Shown: positions 44,632-53,468, numbered from the stretch's first letter. The stretch is 64,000 nucleotides of DNA from Bradyrhizobium ivorense (GCF_900696085.1 NZ_CAADFC020000028.1:124001-188000); one strand, 5' to 3'. A program made the numbers and translations. The notes: generated by a model not told the origin, from the letters alone.

Positions 44632-45489
44632 TCAGCCGGTCGCCGCGTGCATGATGTGGCAGCCGCTTAGAGAACCGCCACGACCCGCATCGGGAAACAA
44701 GCGGGCCGCAATTTGCTCGGGACCCATGTTCTCGACAGTTCGGAAGCCGGTCATGCTCAGCTTCGAGCAGAGTTCTGTTGTCTCAAGATAGCTCCGGATC
44801 TGTTGTCCGGTCGCAGGCGCTTCGGCGATTGCCGGCGGTGGCGCACAGGTGGTCGGGCGAAGCGAACCGGTTGAACAGACATAGTCAAACACCACTTCAG
44901 CACCGCCGCGAAGTTGCGCCACATAATCAAAAATTGCGACGATTGCCTGTTCGGTGAGATAGGGCACCACGCCGAGGCAGCTGAAAAAGCTGCGTTCGGC
45001 GGCTTCGAAGCCGGCCGATTGAAGCGGGGCCGCGATCGTTTGCTCTTCGAGGTCCATCGCGACGTAGGAAAGCGTTTCGGGCACTTCGATTGCGGCCATC
45101 GCCAATCGCTCGCGTTTGCGCGCCTGCGTCGCGGGATGGTCGACCTCGAAAATACGTATATTGGACAAGCTCGGCATTCGATATGGCAGCGTATCGAAGC
45201 CGGCGCCGAGCACCACCAGTTGGGTCGCCCCGTTGCTTATTGCGTTACGCAGGGCGTCTTCCGCAAGGCGCGAGCGGGCGGCGATGAACCAGCGCAACAG
45301 CGGCCCCGACAATTCAGCGCGCGAGACCAATGCGGACAGGCGCGCGTAATCGAGCGAAAACCTGGCATCGGGTCCGAGAATACGTGCGGCCAAGGGGTCG
45401 GCCAGAATGGACGCTCCATCCAGCACCTGATGCGCCGCCCGCAAATGCGCGGCGCTCAGAGCTGTCAGACTTGGTCGCCCCGGTTGCAT
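44632..45489 (-). CDS. Class I SAM-dependent methyltransferase, leucine-carboxyl-methyltransferase-like (TIGR00027 type)
   Basis: 285 residues. The SAM-binding motif is VVLGAGFDTLPYRM at about 92-105, followed by FEVDHPATQARKRERL at about 114-129, the acidic-loop and Asp-His-Pro arrangement of the family. FSCLGVVPYLTEQA lies near 170. Such enzymes methylate carboxyl or hydroxyl groups of small molecules or secondary metabolites; the substrate cannot be told. The gene lies between the REP palindrome and the third caspase gene, pointing the same way as the latter. Confidence 0.82.
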   Translation of the reverse strand: MQPGRPSLTALSAAHLRAAHQVLDGASILADPLAARILGPDARFSLDYARLSALVSRAELSGPLLRWFIAARSRLAEDALRNAISNGATQLVVLGAGFDTLPYRMPSLSNIRIFEVDHPATQARKRERLAMAAIEVPETLSYVAMDLEEQTIAAPLQSAGFEAAERSFFSCLGVVPYLTEQAIVAIFDYVAQLRGGAEVVFDYVCSTGSLRPTTCAPPPAIAEAPATGQQIRSYLETTELCSKLSMTGFRTVENMGPEQIAARLFPDAGRGGSLSGCHIMHAATG

Positions 45490-45549
45490 CGCTCCAATCG
45501 TTATAGCATTCCCGGCAAGGCGGGCAGGAAAGTGTGAAAGGAACCCGTC

Positions 45550-47388
45550 CTAATTGCATACCTCAACATTGCCGGTGCCGCCGCCCGGACCGCCGCCGCC
45601 GCGGTACTCGAGATGACATCCGTGACGGACCGGGCGGCAGAGATAGGCATCGCACATGATCTGACCACTGCCGCTCGGCGTCCTGGCGGTCGCCTGTCGT
45701 CGGGGAACATCCGCCTTCGGCTCGGATCTCTCGCGGACCGGACGGGCCGCTCGTACCGGGCGCTCGTCCGTGTCGCGCTTCGCGAGCGGCTTTCTCGCAC
45801 GGCGCTTCTCGCATTCGTTGTCATCGTTGAGAAACGAGCCCTCGGCGCAGGTGATCTTGCTGCACTGGTCGCCGTCTCGTTGGTAGCCATGCTCGCAGAT
45901 CAGCGGACAGACGCGCGACGGCTTCAGCTTGATGGCATCGAGGGCATCGAGGGTGGCAAGTTCGACGGCGAATTTGGTTCCGGCGTGCCGGTTAAACAGT
46001 GTCAGTGAGCGGCGGGAAGCCGCGCCCCAGTCGCCATCGATCGTGCCGCTGAAGCAACCAACCCGGTTCAATTCGCTCTGAACCGCCTTGGCAAGATCGG
46101 CCTTCGGCGGCCCTGCGCTTAAGGCGGCAACCTTCGTGCCCTCCGTATTCTGGACAGGAGAAGCGACTTCGGAATTATTCGGCTTTGCGCCGTCAACGAG
46201 GGGTTCATTCGTGGAGAGCACGGCGACCGTTGAGGCGACGGCTGAAGTCCGCTTCCGTTCGGCGTCGGTCGCTGGTTCCTGCGCTGCCTGTTTTGCTTTT
46301 TCGGCAGCAATACGGGCGCCATCTGCAGTTTTCGCACCTGCAGCCGCATCGACCTGCTCGGCGCGCCGGGCATTTTCCGACAACGGCTGGGATTCTTTCG
46401 GCTCGGCCTGCTGAGCTTTATCGATCGCCGCAACGCGTGCGTTCTCAGCGTCGATCTGATCGAGGCGAAGCTTGGCCAAATTCGCGTAATAGCCCTCAGG
46501 ATATTGGGCGAGGAATGCGCTCATGGCGGCCTTATTGCCGACTTGCAGGGCCAGCTCGTAGTCGCGACGAATGTCGGAAGAGGCGTTTACAGGTGGCGCC
46601 GCTTCCTCTGGCTTGGGTACGAGTGCCACGTCGTCGCCGCCCAACGAGCCGTAGACATAGGGCTCCTGTCGATTGCCCGTGGCTTGCAAAACGTCATCGC
46701 GGACGAAGCCGAAGGCCCTGCGCAAGTCGAGCCCAGGCTTTGCGATATACTTTACAAGCGCCGTTGCGTATGGACTGTTCTTGCTATTGCCATCGAGTGC
46801 CGTGAGTCCCGCCTTTGCGGCAAACGCGATCAACGTATTGGACGCGGCGGGCTCGACACGGGCGAGCCCCCTACTGATGGATCGAGAAGTAACCGTTCTT
46901 TTCATTGTGTCGGTGAAGGGATTATTGCGGCAGGCGTCGACTATCACAACACGCAGCCGCTTCGCGGGCTCGATCGCCAATAGGATCCGATCGAGCGAGA
47001 AGGCCTCGTCATAGATATCGGTGTCGCGTTCGAGCCTGGCATCTGTCGGGATCAAATAATTCGTGCCGTCAATTTCGATGCCATGACCTGCATAGTAGAC
47101 GATGGCAATGTCGGCGTCGCGGACTTGATCGGCGAAATCCCTCAGTACCCGCCGCATGCCGCTCGAGGCCAGATCCAGCCGAGCGTCCACCACATCGAAT
47201 CCAGCCTGTTTCAGTGTAGCGGCGATAGCGGCGGCATCATTGGCTGGATTTGTAAGTAATGGTGCGTTTTGATAGGTGGAGTTTCCGATCACCAGCGCGA
47301 CTCGCTTGGTCGCCCACGCTGGCTGAGAAGCGAATAGAATTGAACCAATAAGGAGAATGAAAACTCTGAGGAGCCTATCCATGTCCAT
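45550..47388 (-). CDS. Caspase-like (C14) protein with peptidoglycan-binding-like and Cys-rich C-terminus
   Basis: 612 residues from the ATG at 47388 with GGAGG six bases upstream. A signal peptide ends near SQPAWA. The caspase-like domain (about 28-250) has catalytic His102 in YYAGHGIE and Cys153 in VDACRNNPF and is the closest relative in the window of the 13.2-16.0 kb protein. A charged helix with EENA-type repeats follows but is much shorter than in that paralogue. The C-terminal part has VQSELNRVGCFSGTIDGDWG, like a peptidoglycan-binding domain, then several Cys and a final Gly-rich stretch. It lies downstream of clpV and could be a duplicate serving another regulator. Target unknown. 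Confidence 0.85.
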   Translation of the reverse strand: MDMDRLLRVFILLIGSILFASQPAWATKRVALVIGNSTYQNAPLLTNPANDAAAIAATLKQAGFDVVDARLDLASSGMRRVLRDFADQVRDADIAIVYYAGHGIEIDGTNYLIPTDARLERDTDIYDEAFSLDRILLAIEPAKRLRVVIVDACRNNPFTDTMKRTVTSRSISRGLARVEPAASNTLIAFAAKAGLTALDGNSKNSPYATALVKYIAKPGLDLRRAFGFVRDDVLQATGNRQEPYVYGSLGGDDVALVPKPEEAAPPVNASSDIRRDYELALQVGNKAAMSAFLAQYPEGYYANLAKLRLDQIDAENARVAAIDKAQQAEPKESQPLSENARRAEQVDAAAGAKTADGARIAAEKAKQAAQEPATDAERKRTSAVASTVAVLSTNEPLVDGAKPNNSEVASPVQNTEGTKVAALSAGPPKADLAKAVQSELNRVGCFSGTIDGDWGAASRRSLTLFNRHAGTKFAVELATLDALDAIKLKPSRVCPLICEHGYQRDGDQCSKITCAEGSFLNDDNECEKRRARKPLAKRDTDERPVRAARPVRERSEPKADVPRRQATARTPSGSGQIMCDAYLCRPVRHGCHLEYRGGGGPGGGTGNVEVCN

Positions 47389-47996
47389 GGCGAACCTCCA
47401 ACAAGATCACTTGCTTCGTTGAAAAGCGGCAAAATCCCACGCATCGAGCAATGGCGCCGGCCGCGTTTCACGAAGTGGCGATCTCGACCCCAATTTGTCA
47501 GTTATGAGGGGGCGGACGTTCAAGCCCATAGAAGATTCCGGGAATTTCTCGAGAATCCTTCGCTTGGTTATAACATATTGATATAGCTAATATATTATCG
47601 AGGTGTCCGTCGTCAGACACGGTTATTTGTTGCGCGGCGATGCCCAAATCCCGGCGTGGCGGCAGAGCGGCAAGGCTTTCCGTCAATCGGGGAGAGGACG
47701 GCTAATCGCAGCCAGGTTTCGCTGTTTGGCCGAGGCTATAGGCGCGGCTATCGTGGACCGCGGTCAGGATCCAGTGAGCGTTGCCAGAGTCTGCGGAAGC
47801 GAACCGAAGCAGAGGGGTGGACGACGATGTGTGGACCTCGCATCGAGGCACGGATCTCCCCCTGGTGACGCTGAAACATTCGCGCGATCGCATACGTGCT
47901 TGGCAAAGCCGTGCCGGCTGGCTTGGAGCCCACATCGCGAGCGCCGCGGATTGGGGGATCGCGCCAGAGCAGATCGCCGCGCTGCTGGCGCAGCAG
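47389..47996. other. Intergenic region with an AT-rich island
   Basis: About 600 bases precede the caspase gene and follow the dctA gene end. A 45-base AT-rich island at about 47565-47605 (ATATTGATATAGCTAATATA) stands out strongly and may hold the caspase promoter. Between 47780 and 48000 a frame reads protein-like (a helical segment with AHIASAADWGIAPEQIAALL) but has no start or site, so it may be a decayed gene. I see no mobile element. Confidence 0.4.
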
Positions 47997-49355
47997 CTAG
48001 GCCTGGTTGCGGGCAGGCAGCGGGCTGTCATCGATCAGAGTCGCCGGAGCTTCCTCCGGTTCGGCGCCGGTCGCCCTGCCGTCCAGCACGGCGTTGACGC
48101 GGGCCAGATCGAGCTCGCCCTCGGTTCTGGAGATCACGATCGTCGCCACGCCGTTGCCGATCACATTGACCAGCGCGCGTGCCTCGCTCATGAAGCGGTC
48201 GATGCCGAGGATCAGCGCCATGCCTGCGACCGGGATGGTGGGGACGACCGACAGCGTCCCGACCAGCGCGATGAACGACGCGCCGGTCACGCCGCTGGCG
48301 CCCTTCGAGGTCAGCATGGCGACGGCGAGGATCGCGATCTGCTGCGAGATCGAGAGGTCGGTGTTGGTGGCCTGCGCCACGAACAGGGCGGCCAGCGTCA
48401 TGTAGATGGACGAGCCGTCGGTGTTGAACACATAGCCGGTCGGAACGACGAGCCCGACCACCGGCTTGGAGCAGCCCAGCCGCTCGAGCTTCTCCATCAG
48501 GCTCGGCAGTACCGGATCGGAGGACGAGGTTCCCAGCACGATCAGGATCTCTTCCTTGATGTAGACCAGGAACTTCCAGATGCTGAAGCCCGACCACCAG
48601 GCGATCGGGCCGAGAATGCCGAACACGAACACCGCCGACGTCAGGTAAAACAGCCCGACCAGCTTGACCAGCGGGCCGAGCGAGGCGATGCCGTAGCGGC
48701 CCACGGTGAACGCCATGGCCCCGAACGCGCCGATCGGCGCGAAGCGCATGATCACGTTGATCGCGCCAAAGATCAGCATCGATCCGCCGTCGATCATGTC
48801 GCGGATCGGCCTCGCGCGCTCGCCGAGCCGCGACAGCACGCAGCCGAACAGGATCGAGATCAGCACCACGGGAAGAATGTCGCCGCGTGCGAAGGCGTCG
48901 ATGACGGTATTCGGGATGATGTTGAGCAGGAACTCGACGACGGTCTGCTCTTTCGCCTTGCCGGCATATTGCGCGACCGCCTTGGCATCGAGCGTTGCCG
49001 GATCGACGTTGAAGCCGGCGCCGGGTGTCGCCGCATGGGCGGCAACGAATCCGATCAGCAGCGCCAGGGTCGAGAGGACCTCGAAGTAGAGCAGCGCCTT
49101 GCCGCCGACGCGGCTCACCTTCTTCATGTCCGACATGCCGGCGATGCCGGTGACCACGGTGCAGAAGATCGCGAGCGCGATCACCATCTTGATCAGCTTG
49201 ATGAAGCCGTCGCCGAACGGCTTCATGTCGACCGCAAGGCCCGGCCAGCAGTGGCCGAGCGCGATCGCAACCGCGATCGCCGCCAGCACCTGCACGTAAA
49301 GAATTGCGTAGAAGGGCTTCTTCCTCGGCGATCCCTGGCTTGCGATCGTGCGCAT
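47997..49355 (-). CDS. dctA: C4-dicarboxylate transporter DctA (DAACS family)
   Basis: 452 residues with eight predicted transmembrane segments and two re-entrant loops. Family marks are LGTSSSDPVLPSLMEKLERLG (the first serine-rich loop) and YVFNTDGSSIYMTLAALFVAQATN (the TM7 substrate/sodium region). It imports succinate, fumarate, malate or similar dicarboxylates with protons or sodium. It is the last gene of the catabolic operon, 22 bases after the cupin gene, and may bring in a substrate or intermediate of that pathway rather than serve nitrogen fixation. The operon context is the basis for that inference. Confidence 0.92.
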   Translation of the reverse strand: MRTIASQGSPRKKPFYAILYVQVLAAIAVAIALGHCWPGLAVDMKPFGDGFIKLIKMVIALAIFCTVVTGIAGMSDMKKVSRVGGKALLYFEVLSTLALLIGFVAAHAATPGAGFNVDPATLDAKAVAQYAGKAKEQTVVEFLLNIIPNTVIDAFARGDILPVVLISILFGCVLSRLGERARPIRDMIDGGSMLIFGAINVIMRFAPIGAFGAMAFTVGRYGIASLGPLVKLVGLFYLTSAVFVFGILGPIAWWSGFSIWKFLVYIKEEILIVLGTSSSDPVLPSLMEKLERLGCSKPVVGLVVPTGYVFNTDGSSIYMTLAALFVAQATNTDLSISQQIAILAVAMLTSKGASGVTGASFIALVGTLSVVPTIPVAGMALILGIDRFMSEARALVNVIGNGVATIVISRTEGELDLARVNAVLDGRATGAEPEEAPATLIDDSPLPARNQA

Positions 49356-49377
49356 TGATGCCTCCCTGGCTATTGAG

Positions 49378-49737
49378 TTACTGGTCGCGCTGGCGCTCTT
49401 GTTCGGAGAGCGGCATCACCAGAAGAACGGTCACGGGCGAATTCGTTCGGTTGGTCAGGCGGCGGTCCTCGCCGCCCGCGATACGGCAGGAATCCCATTG
49501 TCCGAGCTCGACTTCGGTCTCGCCGTTCGAGATGCTGAGCCTGCCGTCAAGCACCACGTACATCTTCTCTTGCGGCGACGCGGACTGGGTCGTGCCGCCG
49601 CCCGGCGCGATCACGAAAACGCCGATCCACAGGTCGGAGGAGGGGCCGGCCTCGCGTCCCTGCACGCGCACCATCGCCATGTCGTGATGCCCCGGCGCGG
49701 TGTACGCCGGCGCCTCGGCGAAGCGGACGACGTGCAT
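49378..49737 (-). CDS. Small cupin-domain protein
   Basis: 119 residues with a single cupin fold: WIGVFVIAPGGGT at about 37-49, EKMYVVLDGRLSISNGETEVEL at about 57-78, and a closing strand. The classical metal-binding His-x-His pair of motif 1 is not present (SASPQEKMY instead), so metal binding is uncertain. It lies two bases from the MDR gene and may be an isomerase or binding protein of the pathway. Confidence 0.75.
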   Translation of the reverse strand: MHVVRFAEAPAYTAPGHHDMAMVRVQGREAGPSSDLWIGVFVIAPGGGTTQSASPQEKMYVVLDGRLSISNGETEVELGQWDSCRIAGGEDRRLTNRTNSPVTVLLVMPLSEQERQRDQ

Positions 49738-49739
49738 GA

Positions 49740-50762
49740 TCAGGCTCCCGGGCGCAGCACGATGCGGTCGCGCGACGATCCGATCACGGCGTCATAGGCC
49801 GCCTTGGCGTCGGCGAGAGCATAGATCGAGCGATCTGCGATCGGGTAAGGACGCAGCAATCCGGCGGCGAAGCCGGGCAGCACGCTGCGCAGCACGTCGG
49901 CGCTCTCGACCGAGGAGAAGGCGAGGGTGTCGATGCCGAGGTAAGTGTGCCGTCCCCGGTAGAACTCGAGGATGTTGAACTGCACGATCTTGTGCACGGC
50001 CGCGATCAGGATCTGGCGCCCGCCTTTCGCCAGCGAGTGGTGGGCATCGTCGAAATAGGGATCGCCGACCGTGTTGAAGACGATGTCGGCGCCCTTGCCG
50101 TCGGTCAGCTCGCGGACGCGCTTTGCAACGTCGGTTGCGGCGGAGTTGACGATCTCGATCGGCGCGTTGGCGTGACCCTCGTAGCCTTCGTCCTTGCGCA
50201 CCACGCCGATCACCTTGGCGCCCTGCCAGGTCGCAAGTTGCACCGCCGCCTGCCCAACCTTGCCGTTGACGCCCATGACGAGAACATGCTCGCCCGGCTT
50301 CGGCATGCCGGATCTGCGGAAGCCCTCGATGGCGGTGACGAACGGCACGCCGATGCCGGCGGCCTCATTCATCGACATGCCGTCCGGCTTCTCCACCAGC
50401 GCCGCCGCTTCGACAACCAGATGCGAGGCGTGCGTGCCGTCGCGGCGGATGCCGAGGTCGCCGGAGGAGCCGAATACGGATTTGCCGATCCATTGCTGCG
50501 GGCCGTCGACCACCCGCCCGGCGAAATCGCGGCCCGGGGTTCGGGGGAATACCGTATAGGGCATCAGGCCGGTGGCGGCCTTCACGTCGGACGGGTTGAC
50601 GCCGGCGGCCTCGATGGCGACTACGACCTCGTCCGGTCCTCGCGACAACAGCTGCCGCTCGATGACGGGTTCAATCGATGCGGTATCGCTCGCCTTGGCA
50701 TTGAGCCGCACGCTGGTCGCTTCGATGGTCACGTTTGTGTTCGATCCGGTCATGATGTTCAT
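49740..50762 (-). CDS. MDR-family oxidoreductase, zinc-independent quinone-reductase-like
   Basis: 340 residues with ATG starts at 50762 and 50753. The GroES-like half includes VVVAIEAAGVNPSDVKAATG and GRDFAGRVVDG. The Rossmann half has VLVMGVNGKVGQAAVQLATW (G-x-x-G-x-x-G) and then ADIVFNTVGDPYF. The structural and catalytic zinc cysteines of alcohol dehydrogenases are absent, so it is of the quinone-oxidoreductase type, NADPH-dependent. It lies nine bases from the BKACE gene. A role as reductase in the aromatic pathway is plausible, but the substrate is unknown. Confidence 0.85.
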   Translation of the reverse strand: MNIMTGSNTNVTIEATSVRLNAKASDTASIEPVIERQLLSRGPDEVVVAIEAAGVNPSDVKAATGLMPYTVFPRTPGRDFAGRVVDGPQQWIGKSVFGSSGDLGIRRDGTHASHLVVEAAALVEKPDGMSMNEAAGIGVPFVTAIEGFRRSGMPKPGEHVLVMGVNGKVGQAAVQLATWQGAKVIGVVRKDEGYEGHANAPIEIVNSAATDVAKRVRELTDGKGADIVFNTVGDPYFDDAHHSLAKGGRQILIAAVHKIVQFNILEFYRGRHTYLGIDTLAFSSVESADVLRSVLPGFAAGLLRPYPIADRSIYALADAKAAYDAVIGSSRDRIVLRPGA

Positions 50763-50771
50763 CGGCCGCTC

Positions 50772-51677
50772 TTAGGCCGCACTCTTGGATGGATACGGCA
50801 GACCGACGATGCGGCGTGCCTCTTCGATCGTCGCGATCTCCCCTCCGAGGTCTTCGACGATGCGGCGCGCCTTGCTGACCATCTCGGCGTTGGATGTCGC
50901 GAACCGTCCGCGGGAAAGATAGACGGCGTCCTCGAGCCCGACGCGCACGTGACCGCCGGCGAGATAGGATTGCGCCACCGATGTGAACGCCGCCTTGCCG
51001 ATGCCAATGGCGGTGAACTCCGCATCGTGCGGCAGCAGATCGCGCGCGTAGAGCACGGTTTCGGGCGCCGGCTGAAAGCCGTAGCGCACGCCCATCACGA
51101 AGGAGCACAGGACCGGCCCCGTCAATGTGCCGTCGGCGAGCAGATCGCGCATCAGCGCGATGTCGCCGGAATCGAACAATTCGATCTCCGGCTTGACGCC
51201 GGCCTCAGCGATTACCTTGGCCATTCGCCGCACATTGGGTGGGGTGTTGATCACCACCTCGCGGCCCGAATTCATGGTGTTGAGGTCCAGGGTGCAAATA
51301 TCCGGCCGCAGCACGGCGATGTGCTCGACCCGCTTCTCCGGCACCATCAGGGTGGTGCCTTCGGCCGCGACCTTCGGGTCGTCCTTGGATGGCACGAAGC
51401 GTCCGCCGGGCCCCGTCGTGATGTTGAGGATCAGCGCAGGATTGCGGGCCCGGATGCGCTGCACGACGTCGACATAGTGATCGAGCAGCATCGAGGGGCG
51501 CCCGGTCAGGGGATCGCGGACGTGGATATGGACGATGGCGGCGCCCGCATCCGCGGCGCCGAGGCAGGCCTCGGCGATTTGCTGCGGGGTGATCGGCAGA
51601 TGGGGGGTCTGTTCGGGCGTCGTCAGATTGCCGGTCACGGCACAGGTGATGATGACCTTGTCGCGTGGAGATCGCAT
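50772..51677 (-). CDS. Beta-keto acid cleavage enzyme (BKACE, DUF849)
   Basis: 301 residues. It starts DKVIITCAVTGNLTTPEQTPHLPITPQQIAEACLG and has the zinc site HIHVRD (His50, His52), then LNITTGPGGRF at about 84-94 and VGLEDAVYLSRGRFA near 245-258. The family splits a beta-keto acid with acetyl-CoA to give acetoacetate and a new CoA ester. Its substrates include beta-ketoadipate in some members, as far as I recall. In this operon that would turn an ortho-cleavage product into succinyl-CoA, but the specificity must be measured. A repeat element separates it from the SDR gene. Confidence 0.88.
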   Translation of the reverse strand: MRSPRDKVIITCAVTGNLTTPEQTPHLPITPQQIAEACLGAADAGAAIVHIHVRDPLTGRPSMLLDHYVDVVQRIRARNPALILNITTGPGGRFVPSKDDPKVAAEGTTLMVPEKRVEHIAVLRPDICTLDLNTMNSGREVVINTPPNVRRMAKVIAEAGVKPEIELFDSGDIALMRDLLADGTLTGPVLCSFVMGVRYGFQPAPETVLYARDLLPHDAEFTAIGIGKAAFTSVAQSYLAGGHVRVGLEDAVYLSRGRFATSNAEMVSKARRIVEDLGGEIATIEEARRIVGLPYPSKSAA

Positions 51678-51690
51678 GGACTGTCCTTCC

Positions 51691-51790
51691 AGAGCGTTTT
51701 CGAGCGAAGTGGATACCGGTTCGCGTCAACAAAACGCGTCAAAACAAGAATCCAGAGCTTCGGTTCTGATTCAATCAGAACCGAAGCTCT
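51691..51790. repeat. Rhizobial palindromic repeat element with strong hairpin
   Basis: A 100-bp stretch between the BKACE and SDR genes starts AGAGCGTTTTCGAGCGAAGT, a sequence I recognise as common in Rhizobiales intergenic repeats. It ends in a perfect 18-bp stem (AGAGCTTCGGTTCTGATT at 51754-51771 pairing with 51773-51790) around one central base. The SDR stop codon lies at the edge of the hairpin. It could slow transcription or protect the mRNA end. Confidence 0.75.
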
Positions 51791-52544
51791 AGAGCGAGCG
51801 GCCGCCGTCGACCACGAAGGTCGTGCCGGTGGCGAAGCCAAGTTGCGTGGCGCAGGCGAGGATCGCCGAGGCGATGTCGTCCGCCGTTGCGATCCGCTTC
51901 AGCGGCGTCGTCGCCGCGGTCCTGGTATTGAAGTCGGCCCCGCGCCCGGGAACGAAGTTGGTGTCGACCACGCCGGGCGCGACCGCGAGCACCCGCACTT
52001 CGGGCGCAAGCACGCGCGCCAGCGACTTGGTCATGACATCGATGCCGGCCTTGGCCGCGCAATAGGCGATTGACGAGCCGATGCCGTTGCTGCCCGCGAT
52101 CGAGGAGATCGAGACGATCAGGCCGTCGCCCGACGCTTTCAGCAGCGGCGCGAAGCTGCGGATGGTCGCGAACTGTCCGCGCCAGTTGACTGCAAACATC
52201 CGGTCGATCAGGTCGTCGTCCAGGGCGTCGAGATCGGCGTGGGGCACCGGCTTGGTGAAGCCGGCCGCGTTGACCAGAACATCGAGGCGTCCAAAGCGCC
52301 GTTCGATCTCGCTGCGCAACGCCGTCAACGTCTCGGTCCGCGACACGTCGGCGACGAGCGCCGCGTGGCCTTCTCCGGGCAGGAATTGCACCACCTTCGC
52401 GGCCGCCGCGGCTTCCTCCGGAACATCGCGATGACTGATCGCGATGCGGGCGCCAAGCTCGGCAAATTTTTGGGCGGATACGGCGCCGATGCTGCCGGCG
52501 CCGCCGACGACGAGGACGACCTTGCCGTCCATGGACTGCTTCAT
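51789..52544 (-). CDS. Short-chain dehydrogenase/reductase (SDR)
   Basis: 251 residues from the ATG at 52544 (MKQSMDGKVVLVVGG). The cofactor motif is VVGGAGSIGAVSAQ at about 11-24, the NAG-type motif VLVNAAGFTKP near 87-97, and the catalytic set is Ser in VSISSIAGSN and Tyr-x-x-x-Lys in AYCAAKAG. The C-terminal VVDGGRSL is typical. An open frame continues well upstream over the dioxygenase gene but is only a shadow. It is eight bases after the dioxygenase stop and so is co-transcribed with it. Confidence 0.9.
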   Translation of the reverse strand: MKQSMDGKVVLVVGGAGSIGAVSAQKFAELGARIAISHRDVPEEAAAAAKVVQFLPGEGHAALVADVSRTETLTALRSEIERRFGRLDVLVNAAGFTKPVPHADLDALDDDLIDRMFAVNWRGQFATIRSFAPLLKASGDGLIVSISSIAGSNGIGSSIAYCAAKAGIDVMTKSLARVLAPEVRVLAVAPGVVDTNFVPGRGADFNTRTAATTPLKRIATADDIASAILACATQLGFATGTTFVVDGGRSL

Positions 52545-52552
52545 GGTTTTGC

Positions 52553-53455
52553 TCACTGGATCGGAGGTTTGGGGAGGATCGCTTCGCCGGCTTCCATCGC
52601 GAAACGGTAGTTCAGCGTGTACCAGGGGGCGCGAACGCCGGGCGCGGGCGGCTCTCCGGCGTCGTGCTGGCGATAGTCGCCAATCAGCGCTCGCGTCACG
52701 CCGAACACGACATCGCTTTCCAGGTGCTCGTCGTCGTCGACGAAGACTTGCGTGATCAGGGTCTTGTGGCCGGGCTTGAAGCCGAGAAAATGGATATGCG
52801 CTGGCCGATAGGGATGCCGGTTCTGCGCTCGCAACATGTCGCCGACGGGGCCGTCGGTGGGGACGGGATAACCGGCCGGCTTGACCGATCGGAAGGCGAA
52901 GCGTCCGGCGGCGTCGGTGGTGAACTTGCCGCGCAGATTCATGTCCGCCTGCGTATCGTCCTGGTTTTCGTAGAGACCGACCGGTGAGGATTGCCAGACG
53001 TCGACCTCGACGCCGGCGAGCGGTTTCCCCGCGGCGTCCACGACCTCGCAGGTCACGAACAGCTCGGGGCCCGGGGTCGGGGAGCGAACGATGGTGCCGC
53101 CGTTCTCCGTTTTGGGGGAGTTGGCCCGCCAGAATGGACCGAGCAGCGCCGCAGCGGTCTCGGTCGCGCCGGCGTTTCCGTTGTTCAACAGGCAGACGAG
53201 CGTCGAGAAGCCGACCGCGTCGGCGAAGAGAATTCCCTCGTTGTGGCTGGCGTGGGTGGCCTGTCCGATCCGGTTCAGGAAGTCGATGCCGAGATCGTAC
53301 TCGGCCTCGGTGAGCTTCACCTCGCGGGCGAACGCGTGCAGGTGCCTGACGAACGCTTCCATGACCGTTCGGAGCCGGGCGTTGTCGGTCGCGCCCATAG
53401 CCCGCAACACGGTCGGGGTTACATCCTCTAGTTTCTCGATGATGCCGTTGCCCAT
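52553..53455 (-). CDS. Intradiol ring-cleavage dioxygenase, hydroxyquinol/catechol 1,2-dioxygenase-like
   Basis: 300 residues from the ATG at 53455. The iron(III) ligands are all present with family spacing: Tyr162 in GLYENQD, Tyr196 in KPAGYPVPTDGPVGDML, His220 and His222 in PAHIHFLGF. The N-terminal helical cap runs to about residue 95. The YPVPTDGPVG segment is closer to hydroxyquinol 1,2-dioxygenases than to plain catechol 1,2-dioxygenases, as I remember them. It opens an aromatic ring between two hydroxyls, giving maleylacetate or a muconate. It is the first gene of the catabolic operon. Three operator-like sites lie just before it. Confidence 0.9.
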   Translation of the reverse strand: MGNGIIEKLEDVTPTVLRAMGATDNARLRTVMEAFVRHLHAFAREVKLTEAEYDLGIDFLNRIGQATHASHNEGILFADAVGFSTLVCLLNNGNAGATETAAALLGPFWRANSPKTENGGTIVRSPTPGPELFVTCEVVDAAGKPLAGVEVDVWQSSPVGLYENQDDTQADMNLRGKFTTDAAGRFAFRSVKPAGYPVPTDGPVGDMLRAQNRHPYRPAHIHFLGFKPGHKTLITQVFVDDDEHLESDVVFGVTRALIGDYRQHDAGEPPAPGVRAPWYTLNYRFAMEAGEAILPKPPIQ

Positions 53456-53468
53456 GGATTTCTGCCTC

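Noticed and set aside
47781..49358. A 525-codon open frame on the plus strand
   Set aside because: Nearly all of it is antisense to dctA. Only the first 70 codons before the dctA stop read as protein-like, and these are noted as a possible remnant.
49947..52073. A 708-codon open frame on the plus strand
   Set aside because: It lies antisense to the MDR, BKACE and SDR genes, which have clear family motifs. Its composition is Asp/Arg/His/Gly-rich, as expected of the shadow of high-GC coding DNA.
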